Shown here in pieces: positions 10,227-22,159 of a DNA stretch of 64,000 nucleotides (positions are counted from its first letter, which is position 1; each line of letters opens with the position of its first letter). Origin of the DNA: Symsagittifera roscoffensis (lineage: Eukaryota > Xenacoelomorpha > Acoela > Convolutidae); the NCBI RefSeq assembly GCF_963678635.1, contig NC_087062.1, forward strand, positions 26,562,833 through 26,626,832, read 5' to 3'. The position numbers and the translations under genes were made by a program. Under the pieces are notes generated by a model that had not been told where the DNA came from, ran no database searches, and saw only the letters and a list, made by a program, of their open reading frames with translations.

Positions 10227-12334
10227 ATGCTTCCATCATTGTTCAAGGAAAAAGAAGAAGTGCAAGTTCTTGATGAAGTGACGTACATTTGGGAAGCCGC
10301 TAGAATACTGGGTTTCATTAGTAACTGGGGTGTGAGTGTCAAATGGACTGAATGGAAGGGTCCACCCGTACAGATAACAATTCCAGAAGACCTTCGCGAC
10401 AATCGGAGGATGAAACATTGGAAAATAAGAAGAGCCAGATAGGGCTAAAAGAAGAAACAAAAAAGATCCACTTCTGTTCAACCCAAGACGCTTAACTCGC
10501 AATACAGATGTTTTTTTCTGTGCTGCTTGTGAAACAAATTGCGTTGACAAATGCATTCTGATGACAGGGGTTGTACTGTACAACGATCTTTTCAAACGGG
10601 AATGTACATTGAGAATTTTGGACTCGGAGCACGATGAAAACCCCCGAGAAGAACCGGAGGCTAATATATTGGTTGTAAAATACAATCAACTTCGAAATCA
10701 AGGGCTCTTTGAAGATACGCTTACATCTGAGGTACTTATTCGCTTTGAAAAACATCTTTCAAAACATCACTCGGAAAGAAGTTCAACTTCAAAAGAAGTT
10801 TTTTTGAATAGCTGAAATTGAAAAACATTTTTTAACTTCATTCATAATCTGTTTGAAATCGTGAATTGTTTCAGACATCTTTTTGTGACACGGCTACTTC
10901 AGTTTTGGAGCCATGTGAGGTTCAGGATCATCAACGTAATCCTACAAAAAGAGCTAAAAAAGACGAAAAAGAAATTGACATGCTGACACTTCTCGAAGCC
11001 ACAGAAGACATAGTGCCTTTGACCTTTGTCCCTTGTTCCAACGGTGTCCTCAAGGTTTGTTAACAAAATAATTACAAGCATTGGAAGTGTGTGACGCGAT
11101 TTTTTCAGATGTCATAAAGTTAGGAATATATGTCTCAGCGCCCGATCAAAATATTTTGTATAAAAATTCAATTCTTTGTTTCTCAGGTTGGATCAACTGC
11201 TTTCTTTGGAGGGGAAAATTGCAGAGTAGACAGCTTGGAGTTTGAAGGAAGGACAAAAAAGGCCTTTGCACAGTTGACATGCATAAATAACGAGGACATT
11301 TCTATAAGGATGCCTGCACTCTTGGTTCAGCTAGCTTGTGAAGACTACCTCAAGGTAAAGTTTTTTTAATGAAACATTCCGAATTTTTATTGTCCCCGAT
11401 TCCATGAAATTTAACAATGCTTACGACTGAGAAATAAAACTAGGAATTCATGTTCAAACCTTTAGCCATAAGGCCCGGAATCCAGTGTCAAATGACAAAA
11501 CATTGCCAATTTTTATCACAAGCTAAGGCCTACAATTTTCTTTTGAAACATTCCGAATTTGTCACGTCCCGGATTCCATGGAATTTTACAATGCTTACGA
11601 CTGAGAATCGAACTGGGAATTCATGTTCAAACCTTTAGCCATAAGGCCCGGAATCCAGTGTCAAATGACAAAACATTGCCAATTTTTATCACAGGCTAAT
11701 GCCTACAATTTTTTTTATCGTTTTCAAAAACTGAAATACTTTTGTTCAAAAGTACAGGATTTTGGCACGTGAAAACACAGGCTAATGCCTACAATTTTTA
11801 TCGTTTTCAAAAACTCAAATACTTTTATTCAAAAGTACAGGATTTTGGCACGCGACTAATTTTGTAACATTTCAGCATGAAACGTGTGACTTCAATGCAA
11901 TTGAACATCCAATCAATTTATCGTTTGCGGTGTTTTCCGCCTTGAAACGTGCTGTTGGACTGGCTAGGCACAAAAACTCCATCACTTTCAATCTTGGACC
12001 CGTGACCAAACTAACAAGACAAATAATGGGTTTTTCGACAGAATCCCAAAAGGAAGTGGTCAAGTTTAGTGCAGCAATATCCGAAGGAATTCGAGGCTGC
12101 CACAAATCTTGGGATTCTGTATTGGGTAGCAGGTGGGATGTATTGCCCGCACAAAAAGACAATGGTCATGATACACTTATAAAGTATTTAAGGATTACAG
12201 AACACCGTGAATTCACAAGTTTCAATTTACGATGCAACGTTCAAACGTGCACAGGCCACTACGCAAGTGAAGAAGACTACCGGACTCTTTTTTCACACAA
12301 CTTAGAACAGTCAAAACCCCATTATTTTTATTAG
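10227..12334 (+). CDS. Unrecognised four-exon protein of the giant transposon
   Basis: The exons are 10227 to about 10797 (exact donor uncertain), 10875-11054, 11187-11354 and 11876-12334 (TAG). The last three join in phase 0 with clear TTTCAG or TCTCAG acceptors. The first exon needs a frame change near 10425-10440, after which it encodes a Cys-rich block (FFCAACETNCVDKC) that could bind zinc. Exon 2 ends in a basic RAKKDEKE stretch followed by a hydrophobic segment. The C-terminal exon is 152 residues and looks folded, but I recognise no family. Intron 3 is swollen by tandem repeats (11363-11862). The gene belongs to the transposon by position and by its divergent pairing with the SET gene. 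Function is unknown. Confidence 0.6.
11363..11862 (+). repeat. Tandem repeats in an intron, related to the 14941 palindrome
   Basis: Two copies of a ~175-bp unit (about 11363-11535 and 11540-11700) share catgttcaaacctttagcca and caaatgacaaaacattgcc. They are followed by two copies of a ~85-bp unit ending aagtacaggattttggcacg (about 11748 and 11842). The same sequences form the arms of the foldback at 14941-15503. Confidence 0.8.
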
Positions 12335-12860
12335 TTCAACTAGTTCAAAGTTTCAGTATTTTCGCGTGAATGTGATCAATTAAAGTTTCATAAACTTCAA
12401 ACCTTGACAATGTAACTTTTTTCAAATCCGAAAATTGGCAATCAATTTTTTCTCTCTATTAAATGAAAAGAAAACAAATTGTTTGCAAACACTTCAATTG
12501 GAAATGTTTCTCATGAGGCTCATAGTAAGAGCTTTAAGCTATGTTTTTTTGACAGTGTCAGTACAAGCAGTACTGAAAAAAAATTACAGTATAATCATAA
12601 TCATCATCATAACGTCATTCAATGACGTAAGTTATAAATTATCATCATAAAGTCACTTTGACGGTCACTCACAGTGATAACTGCGCGCCGCGAAGTAGTT
12701 GAAAAGGCGTATTTACACAGAATTTGGAAGAAAGTGGACTCCACATCGAATGTTATTGTTTCATGTTCGAATAATCGAGAGAAAAAGAACACGTTAAATG
12801 CGGTCGCTAGGGAGCAGAAGATTTTTTTGAGCAATATGCAGTGGTTGGCATAAACGGCTG
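12335..12860. other. Convergent intergenic DNA within the transposon
   Basis: The gap separates the 3' ends of the plus-strand gene and the JmjC gene. Nothing is recognised apart from short ATC/CATCAT runs near 12590-12650. Confidence 0.4.
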
Positions 12861-15800
12861 TCAGGTTGAAGGATTTGCCTTTAACTTTTTGTTTGGACTT
12901 GGGGCTGGACTGACTAGGACACAATCATGTTGCCTCAGCATCATCATGAGTTCGATTCGCTTTTCCAAAAGTTCAACTTTAGAGAAGTTGTTACCCAGGT
13001 TCGAAGAGTTTCCAGTTGCAAGTAATTTATCCTGGAAAACAATACTGGATGACATCAAAAAATATATTCAACTTTATACTATAACTATAGTATACTTTAT
13101 ACAGTATATATTGATATATACTTGATATACATTGAATATATATGTAAGTTACATCAAGCCTTGATGAGTAATATTACTGAGTAATATTAAATTAATTTTG
13201 TCATAAACTCAGAGAAGTTTTACCAAAACGTTATGAATAAAATTGTGTGAAAAATATTCAATATTTCAACTTGAGCATAATTTGTACGTACGTTGTCTTT
13301 TATTAGGGAAACATGTTGTGCAAACGAAGAGTCGTGTTTTTTCAGAATTTGAAACACGTCAAAAATTTCCGCGAGCTCATCGACATTTGCGTTGGATCCA
13401 TCTCTGTAAACAAATTCAAAAATTTCAAAAAAAAATAGATTTTGTCATATTATTCCAGTTATTGATTTTGAGGTTACATTATTATAAAATTCAACCACAG
13501 ATTTTCACAGTTGACTCTTTAACATGATGTTAAACTTTCAAAGATGTTAAACGACTCACTGTACTCGAGACACAATATGAGTAAGCGCAAGGAACGAGAA
13601 AGAAGGGTAGCATTCAGTGAACTTTGTTTTCTGAACGCGTTCTGTCTTGAAGGTATCAGCGGCCAGACGAAGATGATTCTTGAAAATGAAGTTAACTCCA
13701 TAGGCGACAGAAACGCCTGTCGTCTCCACCATATGAATCATATTCGCTGGCATGATTAAACCTTGTCGCGCTTTCAGCGTGATAGCTTGGCACCCTCCCA
13801 TATTCAAGCCTTCATGGGAACCGAAGAAAAATTTTTCTTCGGGACTGCTGCAGGAACTGGTTGAAGAGATCCTGGTTGATGCTCGTCGGGGCTATCAAGA
13901 AGAACGTCTTACATCCTTTCAGTAGAATATAGAGGACTGATGTGCTGGAAAAATCTTGGTGAAACATTGTCACAGCGCCATCTTGAGAAATGAGAAGAAA
14001 GTTGGACTCTTTATTGGGCTGACATGCTGCGGGCAAACTTTTTGAATGAATGTGTCCCAGCGAGGTACTCGATAGGAATGACGGTTGTGTAAATTTTGTG
14101 ATTTTTTGATGTGCGGCATCAGCGTCAATAATGTTGTAAAACATGGGAGGTGTTTTTCTGATTAACTGATCCACCTCTTTTCCATCAATTATCCTTGTTT
14201 GTTCCTGGAATGGTTCAATACTATAACTTAGTAAGAAATTAGAAATTGAATTGAAAAAATTTCGGAAAATCATCCAGAGACATTTCAAACTGAACTTTCA
14301 GTGAATGAATGAATGACGGTCATGATAAAAATTTTATACTGGCAACCTTTGTTGGCAAATCTTTTGAAAAGAAAGCGTACTAAAGCGTTAGTAGTACTAA
14401 CCCTGAAATTCGAGCCGTACGAGCGGAGGGTTAATGGTTTTTTGTAACCTTCCAATAGAAGCTTCACGACGTTTGGGTTGTCGAGGACTGATTGTGACAC
14501 TTTTGACGTGAAGCCGTTGAATCAAAAGGCGTCAGGAACAAAAACAGCATATTCTGAGTTCAAAAACTCTGCTTCCTGAAGGGCACTTTCGATATGTCGC
14601 GCTTCAACTGTCCTTACCAACGATTTTGCGATTTTTACCTGTGAACATAATTTTTTTCTCTGTGAAACAGTTTTCATTTTTTACGAAAAAACTCACGCAG
14701 GATAACACTCTTCGTAAATCTTGGATAGTCGTGAAGCTCTCCAGTTGCCTCAAATGCAATATGCGTGAGTCTCTCGGCAAGACTATCTTTACAGAAGGCC
14801 AGATGGAAGCGGCCTTAGAATCCACTCTAAGTCTGTTTTGCTTGCTGAAAAAAGGAAGTAAGTGGGTAGTTTGTCCGGGTGAGTCAAACCCATTTGAAAA
14901 AACCCAAAGAACCAGCGTTGTGACTTCATTTAAAAAAAATTAACTCCATTCTTCAATCAAGAAATATCATATTTCTATTTCTATCATAAATAATGATTAT
15001 TTTCACTAAACGTACCAAAATCCTGTACTACAGGATGTACTACAACAAAAGTAGTACTTTTGAACAAATTTTTTCGAGCTTTTGAGAACGATAAAAAAGT
15101 TGTAAGCATTGGCCTGTGATAAAAATTGGCAATGTTTTGTCATTTGACACTAAATTCCGGGCCTTATGGCTAAAGGTTTGAACATGAATTCCGAGATCAA
15201 TTTTTTGGATAGTTGACAGCATTCGAAAGTGCCATGGATTCCGGGCCTAGTGAATATCTCTCCGGAATCCATGGCACTTTCGAATGCTGTCAACTAGGCA
15301 AGGAATTGATCTCGGAATTCATGTTCAAACCTTTAGCCATGAGGCCCGGAATCCAGTGTCAAATGACAAAACATTGCCAATTTTTATCACAGGCCAATGC
15401 CTACAACTTTTTTATCGTTCTCAAAAGCTCGAAAAAATTTGTTCAAAAGTACTGGATTTTGGCACGTTTAGTGAGAATAATTTTTCTTGAATGAAGAATG
15501 GAGTTCATTTTTTCACAGTTCACAGGCCTACAATTTTTTTATCGTTCTCAAAAGCTCGAAAAAATTTGTGAAATTTTCGAGATTAATGATTAACAATGTT
15601 ACCTTGTTTGCAGTTGAACTTTGCTGTTCTTCTGTATCAAGAAGATTCAAGTTGAACTTAAAGACATCCCCAACTTCAGAGTCAACTTCAGTTGTTTCAA
15701 ACAGTTCTTCCTCTTCAAGAGGAAGCTTTTCCTGTGCAGTTCCCGGACTTTTCGTAGAACTCGTTGAAGGTTCTTCTTCCTCTTCCAGTGGAAGTTCAGC

Positions 15801-17212
15801 ATTTTCTTGGTTCACTGAACAGGATGTTGTTGGCAACATTTGTGCTGTTCCTGCCTGTGGAGAACTCGTTGGAGGTTCTTCTTCCTCTTCCAGTGGAAGT
15901 TCAGCATTTTCTTGGTTCACTGAACAGGATGTTGTTGGCAACATTTGTGCTGTTCCTGCCAGTGGAGAACTCGTTGATTTTTTTTTGGCTTGTTGAAGTT
16001 GACTGGGCAAATAAAACACCTGGGAGTCAACTGCGTCCATGTCTAAACACAACTTGTCTATATTGACTATGATTTCCGAAGTTTGGAGTCCAAAATCTTA
16101 CATAACAAAAAAAAATTGGTTGAAAATCATGTTCAACATTCAAGTTGCAATTGATTATTTTATTATTTTATTTTATTTCAGTCACTAAAATAACGGTTAT
16201 TTTTTATTGCAAAATTATTTTTTTCAGTTGGCCAAAAGCAACCCAGGGCCTGAGGGCTAACAAAACCTTACCAAACCGAAACTCTTCGTCTTCAAACTGC
16301 TTGCTTCGACGTCTATCAGCCAGGGAAAACGCTTTTTTGCAGCCTTTCCATGTTCTCACGACTGCATCAAAGTTTGTTCGTGTTGGCGCCAGAAAATTTG
16401 CTTCGACTCCACGTACACGATTGCTCCTGATTTTGTTCCAGCATTAGGGACTCAATGCATGTTCAGCAACTGCATAGATGTCCGCGAACCAAGAAGATTC
16501 GGGCACACCGCAAAACATGCATCGGATCATGCTCTCCCGTTTGACCTGCTTAGCTCGGCAAACGTTTAGTCTTCTGTGGCGGTTGAGCGTGCCGGTAGAG
16601 TGAAAGACTTTACGACATTCTAAAAAGTTATAGTTTATCACTGATATATCATGGGATGATGGAAGCAAAATTCTAATATGTGAATGATTAATGATTAATA
16701 ACATGATGTAATTTAATTACAGTACTGGCTTCTGGAAAAACCAATAAAAGTTTTGTTGATTACCAGGTTACATGCATGCCATTTTCCTGTAAAAATCGGT
16801 TGTTCTAATATGGTTGATTTCAGTGATTCGTCACGAATTCGTGAATTACGAACTCATTCACGAATGATTCGTGACGGTCACGAAACGGTTTCAGTAATTT
16901 AGTATAACCCGGTTATACGGGCCGTATCATGACAATGATTGTCACACTTGACGGTCAATATTTCAGTATTTAAATAATTCATTTTTCTTTATAATGCAAT
17001 CTAGAGGTTTTTGTCAATCAAAAAATCAATCAAATGAACTTTAAATTCACTCAAAAACACAAAGTGTATTTTGTTTAAGACCAATCATAACTGTAGTTCA
17101 ACTGAAGTTCATGTATCATCATGATGGTTTAACCATTCTAATTTACACTTAATTATTATAATTACTTACCATTGCAGGTTTTGTCAGTTTCTCTCCTCTG
17201 ACGATTTGGCAT
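12861..17212 (-). CDS. C2HC-finger and JmjC-domain protein, KDM2/7-like (disrupted)
   Basis: Eight minus-strand exons join in consistent phase: 17212-17170, 16619-16272, 16042-15603, 14840-14697, 14638-14402, 14204-13560, 13403-13292 and 13031-12861 (TGA). Splicing exon 1 to exon 2 creates a zinc-finger Cys pair (CNECRKVF..H). Exon 3 holds acidic tandem repeats. Exons 5-6 carry a JmjC domain of the KDM2/KDM7/PHF8 type. It has the iron ligands HxD in FHQDF (13950-13964) and a second His in MIHMV (13727-13741), and a lysine in LKGCK expected to contact 2-oxoglutarate. The predicted activity is Fe(II)/2-oxoglutarate-dependent histone lysine demethylation. Defects are TAA at 16446-16444, TGA at 14524-14522, and a frameshift near 13830-13850 inside the domain. 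A foldback element sits in intron 3. Confidence 0.75.
14941..15503. repeat. Large foldback (palindromic) element in JmjC intron
   Basis: The left arm starts taactccattcttcaa and the right arm ends ttgaatgaagaatggagtt. The arms are strongly complementary over most of their length and meet at a short loop near 15246-15262 flanked by ggattccggg and ccggaatcc. The left arm has extra inserted bases near 14967-15000. Arm sequences match repeats in the intron at 11363-11862. Confidence 0.85.
15769..15978 (-). repeat. 105-bp tandem duplication coding for acidic repeats
   Basis: Two nearly identical 105-bp units lie in exon 3 of the JmjC gene. On the minus strand each codes for a 35-residue unit ending ELPLEEEEEP; a partial third unit follows. 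The length keeps the reading frame. Confidence 0.85.
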
Positions 17213-17752
17213 TTCTTACTGAAAATAAGAAATTTAACTTGTAACAATTGTTGAATTTAAATTCAACATTGAAAGTTTGAAGGTGGATTATAATCTTCGC
17301 TGCGATAAACGAATAAATGAAAAATAATTGAAACAATGTTATCAATAACTTTTCGCCGACAAGAAAGTTACGAGAAAAGACACGAGAAAGTTATATACTA
17401 TTCCTGCCGTTTCTCCTGCAGAAAGCTCATGTGACTAATTAAACGACTGCGCTGCACGGTGTGTGTGAATAACAATGCACTGCCACGTGTTTCAGAGAAA
17501 CTTTCTCAGAGAAACGGATTTATTGCTATGGTAACAGAGAAAGCATTGGACAAGTGTGCTAAATTACTGTAAACTACTGATTTTGATTTGGCCGTTTTTT
17601 GCAATAATTTATTTTGTGTAATCTCAAAAAAGTTGTGTGCCGAAATCCGTGGACTGAATTCTTTTCTGGCCCGGAATCCGGGACAAAGCCTTTTTAACAG
17701 TTACCAACTAGTATCACTGTACTACTAGTACATCATGTAGCAATTACATAAA

Positions 17753-17792
<40 letters not shown>

Positions 17793-18115
17793 ATATATAT
17801 ATATCATACTTGAAGTAACTTACATGGACTTGAAGTCCACTGTAGACTGGACTGAGTATATAATATATTATATGATTAATATGAATACTATTATACTATA
17901 ATATTATACTAATATTACTAATATATACTAATATTGATACTATAACTATTTTACTATCATAGTATGATATATATTAATATGTATATGATGTAATTAATCT
18001 TTATTGATGGACAAAACTAGGAAGGACAAAACTAAATTGCACGTCACTGTCAACTTTTGAAAACGGTTTTAGTGGAAATTAAGATAATAACAAAATTGAA
18101 AAACAAATGAAAAAG
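17213..18115. other. Non-coding spacer with (TA)n tract
   Basis: This lies between the start of the JmjC gene and the 3' end of the transposase gene. It contains an almost pure TA run at about 17753-17803 and further AT-rich sequence to 18000. A lone cccggaatccggg is at about 17671. No coding frame is recognised. Confidence 0.5.
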
Positions 18116-21100
18116 TTATAAAGCGAATTCTTCGCATTTGGATTTTCTAAATTTTCGCAGTGAACTAATGGCCGAAACATTTTCTTCAGTTTTTTTGCCT
18201 CCACATTGATCCATTAACAATGGGCGGACATCATTGACGTTTATCTTTCTGAAACTTGATCCTGGCTGTAAAATATAGTTTTCAGGATCAAGAACACAAT
18301 CAGATTTGATTGTATCAAAAATATATTGAGCTTTGAGGAACTGAAAATCGCCTCCAGCAAAAAGCTCACAAATTAAAGCTGCCTGTGATTTTTTTCGTAT
18401 TCCTTTCGAGTTTCTTCGCTCTCCATTTTCACTGTTACAATCAGAAGTTCCACTTTCACTTTGAATCTTTTTCTTTTTTGTTTGGCCCTTTCTAAGCGTC
18501 GTCTCGAATTCATCAACTTCTTCCGTTGTCATAGTTCCAATTGAAAGATCGGTTTCGTCCCTCAAAACTATGTAACAATGCGGGGTTTTGGAGTGTGAAT
18601 ATAAGAGAGTCTCTGCTGTGTCTTTTCGGTAAACAGAACCCCCATGTTCCTTGATCCACTTTTCCATCGTAAGTTGGGCTGTTAGACGAGGCACGTGTCT
18701 GTTTCCTCCATCAACTGCAGGGGTTCCAGCAAACGAGCCCAGTACGTAAAATCTCATCCCAGTTAACATCTTATTCTTCGCACGCACTTCTCCGACAGCA
18801 ATACGAGGATTCGGTACTGCATCGATGCATATTTCCAGATAAGTTTGTCCTAATGACACGTTGAAAACACTCGTAAGATTCGCTAAAACGTCAGGCACTT
18901 TTTTTTCTGCTTTAGTACGTTGAAGGAGCTTGCAAAAAGAGAAAAAACTTTCAAGAAAAAGTGGATCATGATTACACATTTTTCCGCCTCCACGCATTGT
19001 TCTTGTATGAAAATCTTTGCTGGCGTGATGGTTAGATTTTTCTAGACCTTCGCAAATGTGGTTCCACGGGGACACCACGAAATTTCCTTCAACAATTTGC
19101 GGAATAGTCACCAGCTTGAGTTTGTATGGCGTCAGTCCGTGTTCTGCGAATAATAGTGAAGAAGTTTGATAGTAGGTTTCCGCCCAAAAATTGAAATCAA
19201 TTACGTTTAAACTCTCCTTAGAACTTCTCAAGATAGTAATACAACGGTTCAAGCTTTTTCTCAAAAGTTCGCTTGCATCCAGAGTCGTTATAGAAAGTTT
19301 TCCTTTCGCTTTAGGGTCCTCTTTCGTGAACAAACTTGGATACAATACTTTGAGGACATCAATGGAATTTGCGACGGTTTTATCTGAGGTACCGCTAACT
19401 ATTTCATTGCACCACACTCCATCATATAGGTCGGTTATTGTTCCAAACTTGGCATCCTAAATTGTAACATTTGATGAAATTATGAGGATACATTAAAATG
19501 GTAAAATGATTTAGCATACCTTCAACTCCTCTTTGTCCGCGATAACAGTTAAGGCACCACTTCCAGATAACGATACCGCTCCAACAGTTCCAACTTGTTG
19601 CGCATTTTTCGCAGTTCTTGTAAATTGGAAGACGGGTCTCTTGGCATCACGACTTGACAGATTCTGTTCAAAGCGGTGAAGAAACTCCATTTCGAACGGA
19701 CTTTTGTCGTTGATAATTTTTGAGCCATTTTTCTCAGGTCACTTTCAACGCATCGAGTGAGCATGTGCATGGCATCTGGGCAAATGCATCTCACGTCATT
19801 AAGGATAACTAGAGAAGTTTCAGGAATATTCGTGCGAAATGGAATCTTTACATCCGTTCTTCGACCAGTTATTTTGTCGCAAAGGGAAGGTAGAAAACGT
19901 TCGTCTTAAGTGCCATCCTAGAAGGGTAATCTGCAGACAGGTCGTTTCCGGAGCCCAGTATCAGTCGATGGAGAAACGGGGTATCTCCACTGTACGTCAA
20001 TTTTGCTCCCAAATTTTTCAACTGAATAGAAATTTTTCTATTCAAATAACCACCCTGACTCTTGACATCCGACAACACTCGGTCCCAAGTTCAACTCCAT
20101 CGCAAGCCTTGAGTCTTTTCCTCGATAAGCTAAAAAAATTATTTTAGTCTCAAGTTGAGAAAAAAACTTGTGAAGAAATGATTTTAAAATGTTTTTAGAA
20201 AAAGGAGTACCTGCGAAGCAGAAGACGCTCGTAGCAGATTGGGCGCTAATATCTTCAGAAAGTAGTCTAAAAGCCATTCTCGTAACTTCTGTGCCACCAA
20301 TTTCACAACCGTCACCCCAAATATCGACTTTAACGTTGTTGATGTTTTCTGTTTTAAACAATTGAAAAACAGCTAGTTGTATACATGCAACCAAGTCCGT
20401 TCTGAATCCAGAGAAGGACTTCTGTGGTTTGCACAAGGCCAAAAAGTGATTTACAAGGCTTGCAGTTGATCGTTGGACATTTCTCATTGAGGGTACTAAA
20501 TTATGTCCGAGGCCAATCAGTTGTAGTCTATTCCGGATAATGTTGATCACTTCTTCTACGTTTCCAGTTTTACAAGCGATGCCCAAGCAAAACTCAAAAT
20601 CCTTCGTTGAACCTCTTTTAGAAAATAGTTCTATCGCCAAAACTCGTAAGACATTTGTGTCATTCTTTCTATACCCAGAATACGTCTTTTTACGGCTGAA
20701 TGCGGATTGTCGAATCAATTTAACAAATGTGCTTATTTGAATTTTTTTTGTCGGATCAGTTTCAGCACTTGTCCCCATAGTTGTTGGGAGTTGTCAGCTG
20801 TTATAGACATAAATTTTGATCGTTTCATTATCCTGGAAACGTGTCTTGACTCTTCCAATGTTTGAGGTAGGTTTGATTGAGTGCCGCACTGTTCAAATGA
20901 AAATGAAGTTTCGGTTGCTTTGAGCGCTTTATAAGGATCAACTTCGTCAGGTATGAACATTGGACCGAAGAAACATTTTACTAGCTCCTTCCGAGTCTTG
21001 GTCCAAGGCATTTCTCTTGAACCACGAAGAATTACGAGTTGCATTACGCGAGCCTAAACAGTGTTGTGTTGTCCCAATTGGATATAAATTTTATTGAAAG

Positions 21101-21454
21101 TTGAATTTTAATTGAACGTAAAGATGAACGTAATTGAACGTAATTGAACGTAATTGAAGTTGAATTAATCAACGTAAAGAATGTTTGGTGACTGAAAACA
21201 ATAAATTTGTGAAGAGTTACTTACTGCTAAAATTGTAGCTTTTTTTGATTGTCCCCGCACAGATATCTGACGAAGAACATCAGAAACGATCCACTTATCC
21301 GTCCCTGCGAGCATCTCTTCAAGAATCTTTGATAACTTGTCGTACTTTTTTTGGATAAATTTTCGGCAATTGCATCCAGAATGTTACAGTCAACAAACTG
21401 ACGGTTAATGTCCGAGTCGGCGCCAGAAATTAAAAATTTATTCCATAATTCCAT
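18116..21454 (-). CDS. Candidate DDE transposase with C-terminal BRCT domain (frameshifted)
   Basis: Four minus-strand exons are supported by splice sites: 21454-21225, 21053-20211, 20129-19520 and 19456-18116 (TAA). An RNase-H-like transposase is suggested by WGDGCEIGG (about 20296-20325), a CPDAMHML block (about 19748-19790) and CEGLEKSNHH followed by TRTMRGGG (about 19000-19058). These are plausible D, D and E motifs, but I cannot assign a superfamily. The last exon continues into a BRCT-like domain (about 18768-18268) that opens with GMRFYVLGSF and WIKEHGG and closes with LDPENYIL; a Lys-rich insert splits it. Frame changes are needed at an A7 run (21346-21352), an A8 run (20742-20749), and near 20070, 19870 and 19640. 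It is the most likely mobility gene of the element. Confidence 0.6.
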
Positions 21455-22159
21455 TGTTGACAATTGTGAGTAACTTTTGTTGAATCTTTCGATGAAGGAC
21501 TTTTTTCAAAACAATGATGAATTGAATTTATGCAATGGTGATTTAAAGTAACTATCATAGTTACTATATGATATAGTGTGAATCTTGACACTGAGTTGTG
21601 CGCACGCGCGTGCAAACTTTTTCTGACAACAAGTTACTAACTTATCCTATTATGAGACTCAAGCTTAAGTGTTGAATAGTTTATGAGACTCAAGTTTTAG
21701 TGTTGAATAATCATGAGTAGTATTCATATTCAACTCACAGGCTGTTTTTCTGAACTTCAAATGTTGAACATCAAATGAAACTAGTTAAACTAAACTAATT
21801 ATAAAATTTGCAAGAATGCTGAAATCCTGTAAATGACAAATGGTCCCCATTGTCACGTTACGGTAACGGTTACAATTACCTGTTTTGAAAAAATGCATGC
21901 CGAAATCCTGTAAATTTTAAATGTTCTAGAAGAATGAATATTGTTGTTCTACAACATGAACATCAAATACATGTAAAATTAGTGAAACTAAACTAATAGA
22001 AAAATCTGTATATACAGTATACAGTATAGAGTATATAGTATACAGTATAGAGTGATACAGTTGAACTGTATAGAGTATACAATAGGTTTTTAACCTCTTT
22101 CTTTTCGAAAGAAGTCACTTAAGTCACTAAAAGATTTCTTTTGTTAATCATTGTGTTAA
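21455..22159. other. Non-coding DNA upstream of the transposase
   Basis: No gene is recognised. It holds tatacagtatacagtatagag-type simple repeats at about 22005-22085 and two copies of the motif gccgaaatcctgtaa (about 21820 and 21898). Confidence 0.4.

Noticed and set aside
15487-16066. Plus-strand Ser-rich frames
   Set aside because: They are antisense reads of the acidic repeats in exon 3 of the JmjC gene, whose splice phases support the minus strand.
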